Below are positions 18,706-27,690 of a DNA stretch of 64,000 bases, one piece after another. The notes under the pieces are model-generated. The model was not told where the DNA came from, did no database searches, and saw only the letters and a list, made by a program, of their open reading frames with translations. Numbering within the stretch: position 1 is the first letter of the stretch; the number at the start of each line of letters is the position of its first letter. The translations under genes were made by a program, and so were the position numbers. The stretch comes from Ancrocorticia sp047602305 (GTDB lineage: Bacteria; Actinomycetota; Actinomycetes; Actinomycetales; Actinomycetaceae), in the NCBI GenBank assembly GCA_047602305.1, contig JASGHO010000001.1:558001-622000 (forward strand), written 5' to 3'.

Positions 18706-19896
18706 TCACTCATGGCGATACCTGCCCTCGGTCAGCCACCACAGCGCGTATTCGGCGTAGAGCGAGGCGGCCACCGGAAGCGCGGCTTCGTCCAGATCGA
18801 AGTTGCCGTTGTGGTGGGAGTTTTGGGTGTTGGGGACGTCCGGGTTGCCGGTGCCAAAGTACGCGTACACCCCCGGTACGCGCTGCTGCAGTTCCGCGAA
18901 ATTGTCCCCTCCGAGCGAGTAGGGACGTTCCGTGACGACGACGGCGCCCGCGATCGTCCGTGCAACCGCCGCCACTTCTGCGGTGACGTCCGCTGGATTG
19001 ATCACCGCCGGGGTGAGGTCACGCCAGTCAACATCGATCTCGGCACCGAAGACGCTTGCCGTCTGGCGCGCAAGGTTGATGATGTCCTCACGCACCTGCA
19101 CGCGCGTGGCGGCAGTAACGGTGCGCGTGGTGCCCTCAAGCTCCGCCGTTTCCGCTAGCGCATTGTAGGTGGTCCCTGCGTGGAACTTACCGATGCCGAT
19201 AACCACCGGTTCAACCGGGTTGGTGCGGCGCGCAACAAGTGCCTGAACGGCGACGACGATGCTGCTCGCGATGTAGAGGGCATCCGCTCCGAGGTTGGGG
19301 CGCGAGACGTGGGCTCCCTTGCCGCGCACGGTGATGGTGAAGTGATCAACGGCGGCGAAGTTGAGTCCCTCCACCGCGGCGAGTGTGCCGGTGGGAAGGT
19401 CGGAGGCGGCGTGCATGCCGAAGGTGCGTTCGACGCCGTCCAACACGCCGTCGTCGACAAAATCTAGCGCACCGTACCCAATCTCCTCGGCGGGCTGGAA
19501 AATCAGCTTGATCTGGCCGCCGTATGATCCGCGGGCATTGTGGAGGACTTTGGCGGCGCCGAGAAGAACCGCGATGTGGGAGTCGTGGCCGCAGGCGTGC
19601 ATGACGCCGTCGTTGCGAGAGCGATACGGAACATCTCCGGTCTCCTGAACCGGGAGGCCGTCGATATCTGCGCGCAGTGCAATCGAGCCGTTACCCTCAC
19701 ATTGACCTTCAATGAGCCCCAGAACTCCGGTGGCCCCGACACGCTGATGAGCAATGCCCAACGCGTCGAGTTCCTGCTCGATGCGCTCGGCCGTCCAGTA
19801 CTCCTGGAGTCCCAGTTCGGGATGCTGGTGGAACGTTCGGCGCAGGTTGGTCAAATAAGCTTGCTCGTTGTGGAGCTGCTCGCTGAGAGTAGTCAT
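18706..19896 (-). CDS. M20 (M20D) family amidohydrolase / N-acyl-amino-acid hydrolase
   Basis: 396 residues from ATG 19896, eight nt after GGAGG; a start seven codons upstream lacks a ribosome site. A two-domain, di-metal amidohydrolase that removes acyl groups from N-acyl amino acids or related amides (hippurate, indole-acetyl conjugates, possibly N-acetyl-diaminopimelate). Metal ligands seen: Cys and His in MHACGHDSH, the PAEE pair, GMHAA, and the C-terminal NSHHNG. The dimerisation domain follows (FTITVRGKGAHVSRPNLGADA). It is divergent from a Cys/Met-metabolism PLP enzyme, with a 21-bp dyad between them; this suggests a sulfur-amino-acid or peptide salvage role, by inference. Confidence 0.88.
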   Translation of the reverse strand: MTTLSEQLHNEQAYLTNLRRTFHQHPELGLQEYWTAERIEQELDALGIAHQRVGATGVLGLIEGQCEGNGSIALRADIDGLPVQETGDVPYRSRNDGVMHACGHDSHIAVLLGAAKVLHNARGSYGGQIKLIFQPAEEIGYGALDFVDDGVLDGVERTFGMHAASDLPTGTLAAVEGLNFAAVDHFTITVRGKGAHVSRPNLGADALYIASSIVVAVQALVARRTNPVEPVVIGIGKFHAGTTYNALAETAELEGTTRTVTAATRVQVREDIINLARQTASVFGAEIDVDWRDLTPAVINPADVTAEVAAVARTIAGAVVVTERPYSLGGDNFAELQQRVPGVYAYFGTGNPDVPNTQNSHHNGNFDLDEAALPVAASLYAEYALWWLTEGRYRHE

Positions 19897-19918
19897 GAAT
19901 GATGCCTCCGAGGCCATA

Positions 19919-19939
19919 AACCAACTTATTAAGTGGGTT
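19919..19939. promoter_or_regulatory. 21-bp dyad operator between the M20 and PLP-enzyme genes
   Basis: AACC-A-ACTTA-T-TAAGT-G-GGTT: arms are complementary apart from one pair. TATAAC (minus strand) lies just upstream and could be the -10 of the M20 gene, so a repressor here could control it. The cognate regulator is not identifiable; the nearby Rrf2 protein is one candidate. Confidence 0.5.
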
Positions 19940-20079
19940 ATATGGTATTAATAAAGAATGTACCGCAGCCCGTGACAAGACCGGCGGGGGTGCCACATCG
20001 TGAACATGAACAACCTCAGCGTTCATTTCATATCAACATAGCGGGTAGATACCCGTCATTCTGAGAGTGAGAGCAGCAC

Positions 20080-21225
20080 GTGTCCGACCACCTTGATACC
20101 CGATGTATCCATGTACCCCATGCCTTTAACGAAGAGACGAAGGCCGTCAGCTTCCCCATCTACCAGACGGCCACCTTTGGACACATCGGGCTGGGGCAGT
20201 CCACCGGTTTCGACTACACGCGCGAGAAGAACCCCACCCGCGAACATCTCGAAGAGTTGATTACCGGGCTGGAGGGCGGCCTCGATACCTGCGCATTTGC
20301 CTCCGGCATGGCCGCAGTGACCGCCTGTTTTGAACTCTTCTCCCCCGGTGACCACATCGTCTCCTCGGAGGATCTCTACGGCGGAGTGGTCCGCCTCTTC
20401 GATCAGGTAGGCGCAAAGAACGGCCTCTCCGTCGACTACGTGGACAGTACTGATCCCGCGAATATCGAGGCCGCCATTCGCGAGAACACCAAGTGCCTGT
20501 ATATCGAAACGCCCTCCAATCCGATGATGAACGTCACCGATCTTGCCGAGTGTCGGCGCATCGCAGACGAGCACGGCCTCATCCTCATCGTGGACAACAC
20601 CTTCCTCTCCCCCTACCTGCAAAACCCCATCGCTCTCGGCGCTGACCTCGTCATTCACAGTGGCAGCAAGTTCATCGCCGGCCACAATGACACCATCTCC
20701 GGTTTCGTCACCTCGCGCACCCCGGAGCTCGCGGCACACATTCGCCTCATGCTCAAGACCATGGGCGGAGCCCTCTCCCCCTTCGACTCCTGGCTCGTCA
20801 TTCGCGGCCTCAAGACGCTGGCACTGCGCATGGAGCGCCAGGAACGTAGCGCACACGAACTCGCGCGCTGGCTTCGCGAGCAGGACGCGGTCAGCGAGGT
20901 GTTTTACGTGGGCCTGGACGATCATCCCGGCTATACGGTCAATGCCTCCCAGGCGCGTGGTGCGGGCTCCATGATCTCCTTCCACACCACCACCCCGGAG
21001 ATGGCCAAGCAGGTTCTTGAAGGCCTGGGGCTCATTACTTTCGCCGAGAGCCTGGGCGGTACCGAATCCCTCATCACCTACCCGATGGTGCAGACCCACC
21101 CCGATGTGCCGGTGGAAGTACGTGAGCGGCTCGGCATCACCGACACCCTGCTTCGTTTCTCCGTGGGCATCGAGAACGTGGAGGACATCCGCGCCGACCT
21201 AGCCCAGGCGTTTGCTGGCGCGTAG
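20080..21225 (+). CDS. Cys/Met-metabolism PLP-dependent enzyme (cystathionine gamma-synthase / lyase family)
   Basis: 381 residues from GTG 20080. Fold-type I PLP enzyme of the trans-sulfuration family: MetB, MetC, MGL or O-acetylhomoserine sulfhydrylase. Seen: substrate loop YTREKNPT (family Tyr/Arg), ASGMAAV, IETPSNP, VDNTFLSPYLQNP and the PLP lysine in HSGSKFIAGHND (Lys197), then GTESLITYP. The GSKFIAGHND form rather than ATKYLGGHSD is seen in the lyase-like branch, but the exact reaction cannot be decided. It likely makes or breaks cystathionine, methionine or homocysteine. It is followed after a 24-bp tandem repeat by an Rrf2 regulator, which in other Gram-positives (CymR) controls sulfur genes. 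Confidence 0.88.
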   Translation: MSDHLDTRCIHVPHAFNEETKAVSFPIYQTATFGHIGLGQSTGFDYTREKNPTREHLEELITGLEGGLDTCAFASGMAAVTACFELFSPGDHIVSSEDLYGGVVRLFDQVGAKNGLSVDYVDSTDPANIEAAIRENTKCLYIETPSNPMMNVTDLAECRRIADEHGLILIVDNTFLSPYLQNPIALGADLVIHSGSKFIAGHNDTISGFVTSRTPELAAHIRLMLKTMGGALSPFDSWLVIRGLKTLALRMERQERSAHELARWLREQDAVSEVFYVGLDDHPGYTVNASQARGAGSMISFHTTTPEMAKQVLEGLGLITFAESLGGTESLITYPMVQTHPDVPVEVRERLGITDTLLRFSVGIENVEDIRADLAQAFAGA

Positions 21226-21256
21226 TGGCGCCTTGGGGCCGCCATGTGGACGGCAC

Positions 21257-21326
21257 AAACCACGGCTCAAACCGCGCTCCAAACCACGGCTCAAACCGCG
21301 CTCCAAACCACGGCTCAAACCGCGCT
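21257..21326. repeat. 24-bp tandem repeat, nearly three copies
   Basis: Unit AAACCACGGCTCAAACCGCG plus CTCC, repeated at 21257, 21281 and 21305, the last losing CC. Each unit is itself two related 12-mers. It lies between the PLP-enzyme stop and the Rrf2 promoter and is not coding. Confidence 0.9.
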
Positions 21327-21385
21327 ATTCGGGGTATTTCGTCACGCTACGGGAAATAACCCTACACCCCGAGGGTTTTTCCCGC

Positions 21386-21408
21386 TAAAATCCTATAGGC
21401 CCCTAGGA
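21386..21408 (+). promoter_or_regulatory. Probable rrf2 promoter -10 and overlapping palindromes
   Basis: TAAAAT (21386-21391) is a fair -10 box, followed directly by the palindrome CCTATAGG and by CCTAGG. Their position at the expected start point suggests autoregulation by the Rrf2 protein. The -35 is weak. GGAGG precedes the start codon further down. Confidence 0.35.
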
Positions 21409-21442
21409 ATGGGGAACGATCGATCTTTGCGGAGGTATTTGC

Positions 21443-21871
21443 ATGCTGGTGTCAACAAAAGGGCGCTATGCGCTGCGCGTCATGATCGATCTCGCTGAGA
21501 ACCAAACGGTCGGGTACATTCCCCTCAAGGAAATTGCGGAGCGTCAGGACATCTCCGAGAAGTACCTCGAGAGCATCCTCAAGACGCTGGTGCGCGCAAA
21601 CGTTCTCGCTGGCCAGCGTGGCAAGGGAGGCGGCTACCGCCTCACCAAGGATCCTTCCGACTACTCTGTCAGCTCCATCCTTCTCCTCACCGAGGGAAGC
21701 CTCGCGCCGGTCGCCTGTCTCGACGAACCGACCCCTTGCGCAAACCACGACAAGGGCGAAACCCTCAAGATGTGGGAAGATCTGCACACTCTCATCGAGG
21801 AGTTCTTCGCTGGAATCACGATCGCTGACCTCGCGTCGGCATCGCTTCCGGGCGACAACTATGTGATCTGA
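21443..21871 (+). CDS. Rrf2-family transcriptional regulator (CymR/IscR-like)
   Basis: 142 residues, ATG preceded by GGAGGTATTTGC. N-terminal winged helix-turn-helix MLVSTKGRYALRVMIDLA, with recognition region ISEKYLESILKTLVRANVLAGQRGKGGGYRL, is characteristic of the family. IscR holds a [2Fe-2S] cluster with three cysteines near 92-104; here only Cys92 and Cys99 are present (VACLDEPTPCANH), so cluster binding is uncertain and a CymR-like ligand-sensing mode is possible. Next to a trans-sulfuration enzyme, control of sulfur or Fe-S metabolism is a reasonable inference. A perfect hairpin follows the stop. Confidence 0.88.
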   Translation: MLVSTKGRYALRVMIDLAENQTVGYIPLKEIAERQDISEKYLESILKTLVRANVLAGQRGKGGGYRLTKDPSDYSVSSILLLTEGSLAPVACLDEPTPCANHDKGETLKMWEDLHTLIEEFFAGITIADLASASLPGDNYVI

Positions 21872-21884
21872 TCGCACTCTGATT

Positions 21885-21926
21885 AACGACGGCGCCGTGT
21901 CAGCTACTTGACACGGCGCCGTCGTT
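21885..21926. terminator. Strong terminator after the Rrf2 gene
   Basis: AACGACGGCGCCGTGTCA pairs perfectly (18 bp) with TGACACGGCGCCGTCGTT around GCTACT, followed by ATTT. Confidence 0.88.
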
Positions 21927-21951
21927 ATTTAGCGCTGCTATGTATATGCAC

Positions 21952-21982
21952 AAGACCCCCGGTCGTAACGACCGGGGGTCTT
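21952..21982 (-). terminator. Terminator after rpsA
   Basis: AAGACCCCCGGTCG pairs with CGACCGGGGGTCTT around TAA, 19 nt beyond the rpsA stop. A second hairpin at 21885-21926 serves the opposing gene. Confidence 0.85.
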
Positions 21983-22000
21983 TGCTTAGCTACAACTTAC

Positions 22001-23473
22001 TCAGTTGTTGGTCAGCTTCTCGCGGAGAGCTGCCAGAGCTTCGTCGGATGCGAGCGTGCCCGCAGCCTCGGAGCCCGAGGAGTAGGAAGCCGGAGCAGCT
22101 TCTGCTGCGGGAGCAGCGGCAGCCTGACCAGCGGCAGCATCCTCGTCGGCAGCCTTCTTGACCTGGCCCTTGTGAGCTTCCCAGCGAGCCTGAGCTGCGG
22201 CGTACTCGTTCTCCCACGCTTCGCGCTGAGCCTCGTAACCCGGGAGCCACTCGTTGGACTCGGGATCGAAGCCTTCGGGGTACTTGTAGTTGCCCTGCTC
22301 GTCGTACTCTGCAGCCATGCCGTACAGCGACGGATCGAAGTCCTCGGAGTCAACGTCCACGCCCTCGTTCGCCTGCTTGAGCGAGAGGGAGATGCGGCGA
22401 CGATCGAGATCGATGTCGATGACCTTGACGAAGGCATCGTCGCCAACCTTGACGACCTGCTCGGGCAGATCGATGTGGCGCTGAGCCAGCTCGGAGATGT
22501 GCACGAGGCCCTCGATGCCGTCCTCGACGCGAACGAACGCACCGAAGGGAACCAGCTTGGTGACCTTGCCCGGCACGATCTGGCCGATGGCGTGGGTGCG
22601 GGCGAAGGTCTGCCACGGATCTTCCTGAGTTGCCTTCAGGGAGAGGGAGACGCGCTCACGGTCCATGTCCACGTCGAGAACCTCGACGGTGACCTTGTGA
22701 CCAACTTCGACAACCTCGGACGGGTGATCGATGTGCTTCCAGGAGAGCTCGGACACGTGGACGAGGCCGTCAACGCCGCCGAGATCAACGAATGCACCGA
22801 AGTTGACGATGGAGGAGATGACTCCCTCGCGAACCTGGCCCTTCTTGAGGTTGGTGAGGAACTCACCACGGGCCTGCGACTGGGTCTCTTCGAGCCAGGA
22901 GCGACGGGACAGGACCACGTTGTTGCGGTTCTTGTCCAGTTCGATGATCTTGGCTTCGAGCTCGCGGCCGATGTAGGGCTGCAGGTCGCGCACGCGGCGC
23001 ATTTCGACCAAGGATGCGGGAAGGAATCCGCGGAGACCGATGTCGAGGATGAGGCCGCCCTTGACGACTTCGATGACGGTGCCGGTGACGACGCCGTCGG
23101 CTTCCTTGACGCCTTCGATCTGTGCCCAGGCACGCTCGTACTGAGCGCGCTTCTTGGACAGGAGAAGACGGCCTTCCTTGTCTTCCTTCTGGAGGACGAG
23201 TGCTTCGACTTCGTCGCCGACCTTGACGACATCATCAGGATCTACATCATGCTTGATGGAGAGTTCCTTGGAGGGGATGACGCCCTCGGTCTTGTAGCCA
23301 ATGTCGAGCAGGACTTCGTCGTGGTCGACCTTGACAACGGTTCCTTCGACGATATCCCCGTCATTGAAGTACTTGATGGTCTGGTCGACTGCGGCGATGA
23401 GGGCGGCCTCATCGCCAATGTCGTTAATTGCGACCTGCGGGATCGTCGAGGTAGCGGGCGTGTTATCGGTCAT
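22001..23473 (-). CDS. rpsA: 30S ribosomal protein S1
   Basis: 490 residues from ATG 23473 (MTDNTPATSTIPQ), with GGAG upstream; the open frame extends further but without a site. Four S1 RNA-binding repeats are visible, each ending in the LSLK/LSRR-type strand: DIVEGTVVKVDHDEVLLDIG, GVVTGTVIEVVKGGLILDIG, VREGVISSIVNFGAFVDLGG and VPGKVTKLVPFGAFVRVEDG. Four repeats plus an Ala/Glu-rich acidic tail is the usual actinobacterial form (E. coli has six). It binds mRNA on the 30S subunit and assists initiation. Divergent from a methyltransferase gene. Confidence 0.97.
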   Translation of the reverse strand: MTDNTPATSTIPQVAINDIGDEAALIAAVDQTIKYFNDGDIVEGTVVKVDHDEVLLDIGYKTEGVIPSKELSIKHDVDPDDVVKVGDEVEALVLQKEDKEGRLLLSKKRAQYERAWAQIEGVKEADGVVTGTVIEVVKGGLILDIGLRGFLPASLVEMRRVRDLQPYIGRELEAKIIELDKNRNNVVLSRRSWLEETQSQARGEFLTNLKKGQVREGVISSIVNFGAFVDLGGVDGLVHVSELSWKHIDHPSEVVEVGHKVTVEVLDVDMDRERVSLSLKATQEDPWQTFARTHAIGQIVPGKVTKLVPFGAFVRVEDGIEGLVHISELAQRHIDLPEQVVKVGDDAFVKVIDIDLDRRRISLSLKQANEGVDVDSEDFDPSLYGMAAEYDEQGNYKYPEGFDPESNEWLPGYEAQREAWENEYAAAQARWEAHKGQVKKAADEDAAAGQAAAAPAAEAAPASYSSGSEAAGTLASDEALAALREKLTNN

Positions 23474-23712
23474 GAAGTTGGTGACTCCGTTACGGACAGA
23501 AATAGAAGTTATGGACAATGTTGACACACACGGCATGCGTGCGCGCCAGACACTAACTTTACGTGAGTCCACTGCTCGTCGCAAACGTATTGCCGCAGTA
23601 AGTCGCCATTTTTGGGTGATTTAGAGCCCAATCTACCGGTTATCATATCTAGAAGTGAGAGCAACTGGCCTGGGTCCTTTGGTACCGTTTCGCCATTTTT
23701 TGAGGAGTAGTC

Positions 23713-24504
23713 ATGTGGGTTGGTCGCGAGAACATCGCTCCCGGGGAGAATCCGTCCGCGGCACATCGCGTCTGGTGGGACGAGAATAGTGAGGACTACC
23801 TCGCCGAGCACGGCGAAACTCTGGGCGATGTCGAGTTCATCTGGGGGCCGGAAGGGGCCACCGAAGATGACCTGAACGTCCTGGGAGATCTCACGAATTC
23901 CCGCGTTCTAGAGTTCGGGTGCGGCGCGGCGCAATGCTCGCGAGCACTGGCAAAAAGGGGTGTTGCCGTTCTCGCCACAGATATTTCTCCGCGGATGTTG
24001 CGCGCTGCCGCTCGGCTCAATACGCGCTACGGGATCAACGTACCGCTGCTCGCAGCCGACGTACTCGCCCTCCCCTTTGACTCCGGCAGCTTCGACGCCG
24101 CCTTCACCAGCTTTGGCGCCTTCCCGTTCATCGAAGATCTCGGCGGCGCCTGCACCGAACTGGCACGGGTGCTACGCCCCGGCGGAACGCTCGCCTATTC
24201 AACACCCCATCCGACCCGCTGGATGTTTCCAGATTCACCCACGCGCGACGCCATGATCGTAACCACTCCATATTTTGATCGGCGCGCTTACGTGGAGAGG
24301 AACGACGACGACGCCCTCGCTTACGTCGAGTTTCACCACACTTTGGCAGATCACAGCGCCGCACTTGCGGCCGCGGGCTTCGTGATCGAACGGATCTGGG
24401 AGCCGGAGTGGCCCGCCGATCGCACATTGGTGTGGGGCGGATGGGGTCCCGAGCGCTCCCCTTGGATTCCCGGGACCCTCATCATTCGCGCACGAAAGCT
24501 CTGA
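23713..24504 (+). CDS. Class I SAM-dependent methyltransferase
   Basis: 263 residues, ATG after GAGGAGTAGTC. Rossmann methyltransferase of the Methyltransf_11/25 kind: motif I VLEFGCGAAQCSRALA (about 64-79), acidic strand VLATDISPRML, motif IV/post region SFDAAFTSFGAFPFIEDLGGACTELARVLRPGGTLAYS. The head GENPSAAHRVWWDENSEDYLAEHG is typical of a conserved actinobacterial subgroup found beside polA. The methyl acceptor is unknown. Its stop is 13 bp from that of polA on the other strand. Confidence 0.85.
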   Translation: MWVGRENIAPGENPSAAHRVWWDENSEDYLAEHGETLGDVEFIWGPEGATEDDLNVLGDLTNSRVLEFGCGAAQCSRALAKRGVAVLATDISPRMLRAAARLNTRYGINVPLLAADVLALPFDSGSFDAAFTSFGAFPFIEDLGGACTELARVLRPGGTLAYSTPHPTRWMFPDSPTRDAMIVTTPYFDRRAYVERNDDDALAYVEFHHTLADHSAALAAAGFVIERIWEPEWPADRTLVWGGWGPERSPWIPGTLIIRARKL

Positions 24505-24517
24505 CAGCTCGAGCGCG

Positions 24518-27217
24518 TCAGTGCGCCGCCACCCGCCAGTTGGTGCCGTAGCCGATGCCCACCGAGAGCGGCACGGCGAGCTGTGCGGCGCCAGCCATGT
24601 CGCGGCGCACGATGGCCTCAACGGCGGCCCGCTCCCCCGGCGCAATTTCCAGCACCAGTTCGTCGTGTACCTGGAGCAGGATGCGTGAGGTGAGCCCGGC
24701 TTCCGCCAGGTCGTTCGCCACATCCACCATTGCCAGCTTGACGATGTCCGCCGCCGATCCCTGGATGGGGGCGTTGAGGGCCATACGCTCCGCGGCCTCA
24801 CGGAGCTGGCGGTTGGTGGAGCCGAGCTCCGGCAGGTAGCGGCGGCGCCCGAGCATGGTCTCGGTGTAGCCATCCTTGCGGGCCTTCTCCACCAGCGAAT
24901 CGAGGTAGCTCTTCACCTTGCCAAAGCGCGAGAAATAGTCATCCATGAGGCGCTGGGCCTCGGGCACCGCGACGCCCAGCTGACGCGAGAGCCCGAAGGC
25001 AGAGAGTCCGTACACCAGGCCGTAGCTCATTGCCTTGATGCGGCTGCGCTGGGCCGGAGTGACGTCCTCCTCAGAAATACCGGAAACCCGAGCCGCCACG
25101 TAGGTGTGCAGGTCCGCGCCCTCGTTGAAGGCAGCGATGAGGTCCTCGTCGCCCGAAAGCGAGGCCATGAGGCGCATCTCGATCTGCGAGTAGTCGGCCG
25201 TCATCAGCCCATCAAAGCCCTCGCCAGCCACGAAGGCCTCGCGAATCTGCTGCCCCTCGGCGGTGCGGGCGTGAATGTTTTGCAGGTTGGGGTCCGTTGA
25301 GGAAAGGCGCCCAGTGGCGGCCACCGCCTGCTGGTAGGTGGTGTGGATACGGCCATCGCTCTGGATCGAGCGCTGCAACCCCTCCACCGACTGCCGCAGC
25401 TTGATGGCGTCGCGATGCTCCAGCAGCGACCCCAGGAAGGTCTGCCCCTTCACTGCCAGATCGTCCTCACGGTAGGCGATCTTCGCCGCCAGATCGGCAA
25501 GAGCCTCAGCGTTGGTGGTGTATCCGGACTTGGTCTTCTTGGTGGTGGGCAGCCCCAGTTCCTCGAACAGCACCGCCTGCAACTGCTTCGGGCTGGAGAG
25601 ATTCACCTCGTGCCCAATAGCCGCGTAGGCCGCCTGCGCGGCCGCCTCCACCCGCGCCGCGAAGCTCTGGCGCAGCTCCTCCAGGCGATCCTCATCGATG
25701 GCAATGCCGGTGTGTTCCATCACCTGCAGCGCCCGCGCCACGGCGAGCTCCAGATCGAGCAACGCCTCGTTCTCACCCTGCTCGCCCAACTGGTCAAGGA
25801 GCGCATCGGCGAGCGGCAGCAGTACCGCCGCCCGATGTACGTTGACGTTGGCGCCGTCGTCGCCCCCCAAACCGGGCAGCATGCCGCTGGGTTCGGCGAC
25901 CGAAATATCTACTCCGAGGTAGCGCATGGAAAGATCGTGCAGGTCGTATTCGCGCTGATCCGGGTGGAGCAGGTAGGCGGCCAGAACGGTGTCACACACG
26001 ACGCCCTGAAGGTCAAACTCCCCCGCGCCGGCAAGCGCGTGCCAGTACTCTTTGCCGCCATGGCACACCTTCGCCTGTGCCGGATCCACCAGCCACGCGG
26101 CCAGTGCCGTCTCATCCGCCGGCGTCAAGGCGGCCCGCACGGTGGAATACACGTGCCCGGCGCCGTCACAAATGGCAATGGATTCGACGTCGCCGCGCAT
26201 CGGCGCAAACGCCCCCGTCAACGCCAACCCCCAGCGAGCGGTGGCGTACTCCCCCAGCCACTTGGCCAGGTCAGACTCCGTCACTTCCAGCGAGGCCAAA
26301 TCAACGGGAGCTTCAGAGGACTCGGCCGCGCCGTCGTCGTGAATCGGCAGCTCCGCAAGCACCCGGGTACGCAGGCTCTTGAAGTCGAGCGTGTCGAACA
26401 GTTCGTGCACCTTCGCCCGGTCCACGCCCTTGAGGCGGAACTCGTCAAGGTCCTCGCCGATCGGCAGGTCGGTCACGAGGCGATTGAGATCGCGGTTGAG
26501 GAGGACCTGGTCGAGGTGATCGCGCAGCGAGGCGCCCGCCTTGCCCTTGATCTCCTCCTTGTGCTCAACGATGCCCGCCAGCCCGCCGTACAGCTGAATC
26601 CACTTGGCGGCGGTCTTGATGCCCACGCCGGGAACGCCGGGCAGGTTGTCGGCACCCTCGCCCACCAGCGCCGCAGCGTCCGGGTACTGCTGCGGTGTCA
26701 GCCCCGTCTTCGCCTCCACGCCCGCCGGGTCCAGCACCTGCATCTCGGAGCGCGGCATCGGGTAGAGCAGCGTGCAGGAATCACTCACCAACTGGTAGGA
26801 ATCCTTGTCACCCGAGGCGATGAACGCGTGCATCCCGGCATCCGCGGCGCGCGTGGAGAGCGTGGCGACGATATCGTCCGCCTCAAAATCCTCCACCGTC
26901 AGCCACTCGATACCGATGGCATCCAGCGTCTCCTTGATGACGTCAATCTGCCCCTTGAACTCCTCGGGAGTCTTCGCACGCCCGCCCTTGTAGTCCGGGA
27001 ACATACGCGTACGGAAAGTGCCGCCGGGCAGATCGAAGGCCACTGCCACGTGGGTGGGCTGATGGTCGGCAATCATCTTGAGCAGCGTGTTCGTAAAGCC
27101 ATAGACGGCGTTCGTATATTGGCCGTTGGCCGTCAGGAAGCTATCGGCCCGCAGCGCGAAGAATGCACGGAAAGCCATCGAGTTGCCATCAACAAGGAGA
27201 ATACGATCAGAGTTCAC
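24518..27217 (-). CDS. polA: DNA polymerase I
   Basis: 899 residues, full length. Fills gaps in repair and removes Okazaki primers. Domains: 5' nuclease (1 to about 290; LLVDGNSMAFRAFFAL, EADDIVATL, GVGIKTAAKW helix-hairpin-helix), a 3'-5' exonuclease-like domain (about 310-480) that lacks the DXE catalytic motif (FAPMRGDVESIAICD) and is therefore probably without proofreading, as in other actinobacteria, and the family A polymerase (about 480-899) with motif A DYSQIEMRLMA, O-helix RIKAMSYGLVYGLS and motif C QVHDELVLE. Divergent from the thioesterase gene. Confidence 0.98.
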   Translation of the reverse strand: MNSDRILLVDGNSMAFRAFFALRADSFLTANGQYTNAVYGFTNTLLKMIADHQPTHVAVAFDLPGGTFRTRMFPDYKGGRAKTPEEFKGQIDVIKETLDAIGIEWLTVEDFEADDIVATLSTRAADAGMHAFIASGDKDSYQLVSDSCTLLYPMPRSEMQVLDPAGVEAKTGLTPQQYPDAAALVGEGADNLPGVPGVGIKTAAKWIQLYGGLAGIVEHKEEIKGKAGASLRDHLDQVLLNRDLNRLVTDLPIGEDLDEFRLKGVDRAKVHELFDTLDFKSLRTRVLAELPIHDDGAAESSEAPVDLASLEVTESDLAKWLGEYATARWGLALTGAFAPMRGDVESIAICDGAGHVYSTVRAALTPADETALAAWLVDPAQAKVCHGGKEYWHALAGAGEFDLQGVVCDTVLAAYLLHPDQREYDLHDLSMRYLGVDISVAEPSGMLPGLGGDDGANVNVHRAAVLLPLADALLDQLGEQGENEALLDLELAVARALQVMEHTGIAIDEDRLEELRQSFAARVEAAAQAAYAAIGHEVNLSSPKQLQAVLFEELGLPTTKKTKSGYTTNAEALADLAAKIAYREDDLAVKGQTFLGSLLEHRDAIKLRQSVEGLQRSIQSDGRIHTTYQQAVAATGRLSSTDPNLQNIHARTAEGQQIREAFVAGEGFDGLMTADYSQIEMRLMASLSGDEDLIAAFNEGADLHTYVAARVSGISEEDVTPAQRSRIKAMSYGLVYGLSAFGLSRQLGVAVPEAQRLMDDYFSRFGKVKSYLDSLVEKARKDGYTETMLGRRRYLPELGSTNRQLREAAERMALNAPIQGSAADIVKLAMVDVANDLAEAGLTSRILLQVHDELVLEIAPGERAAVEAIVRRDMAGAAQLAVPLSVGIGYGTNWRVAAH

Positions 27218-27248
27218 GGCACCAGCCTATACTCGATAGCATCGATGC

Positions 27249-27635
27249 ATGAACCAGTACCTCGGCGAATTGGCCCAGCGCATGGGCGTGGAGATCCTGC
27301 GAGCGGATCGTACGGAGGTTGTCCTGCGCCTCCCCGTCACCGGCAACAGGCAACCGGTGGGGTTGTTGCACGGCGGCGCCAACGCCGTCCTCGTGGAGCA
27401 CGCCGCCTCGGTTCTCGCGCTACTCAACGCCCCCGAAGGCAAGAGCGCCGTGGGGACAGAACTCAATGTCAGCCAGCTTCGCGCCGCCACTTCCGGTCAC
27501 GTCACCGCCCGCGCCACGATCATTTCGCAGGCCCGCTCCAGTGTGTGTTCCAGCGTCGAGATTTGCGACGACGACGGCGTCCTCACCGCAGTTGGCAGGA
27601 TGACGAACGTATTTATCGCGGTAGCACACAGCTGA
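27249..27635 (+). CDS. PaaI-type hotdog-fold thioesterase
   Basis: 128 residues. Single hotdog domain with the family motif GNRQPVGLLHGGANAVLVEHAAS (about 34-56), where HGG and the following acid take part in acyl-CoA hydrolysis, and VGTELNVSQLRAATSGHVTARATI as the long central strand. It hydrolyses acyl- or aroyl-CoA thioesters; the substrate is unknown. It lies between polA and the ANTAR regulator, as in mycobacteria. The stop codon sits inside the left arm of a 22-bp terminator stem. Confidence 0.9.
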   Translation: MNQYLGELAQRMGVEILRADRTEVVLRLPVTGNRQPVGLLHGGANAVLVEHAASVLALLNAPEGKSAVGTELNVSQLRAATSGHVTARATIISQARSSVCSSVEICDDDGVLTAVGRMTNVFIAVAHS

Positions 27636-27681
27636 ATAGTGAAAGGGGCACCCCGGTCAGGGTGCCCCTTTCACTATTCAG
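27632..27681. terminator. Perfect 22-bp bidirectional terminator
   Basis: The arms CTGAATAGTGAAAGGGGCAC(CC) and its complement flank CGGTCA. It is placed between the convergent thioesterase and response-regulator genes, with A- and T-rich flanks inside the stem on both sides. Confidence 0.88.
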
Positions 27682-27690
27682 CGGAGGTTC

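Noticed and set aside
21257..21326. CRISPR array
   Set aside because: Units are contiguous with no spacers and no cas genes nearby.
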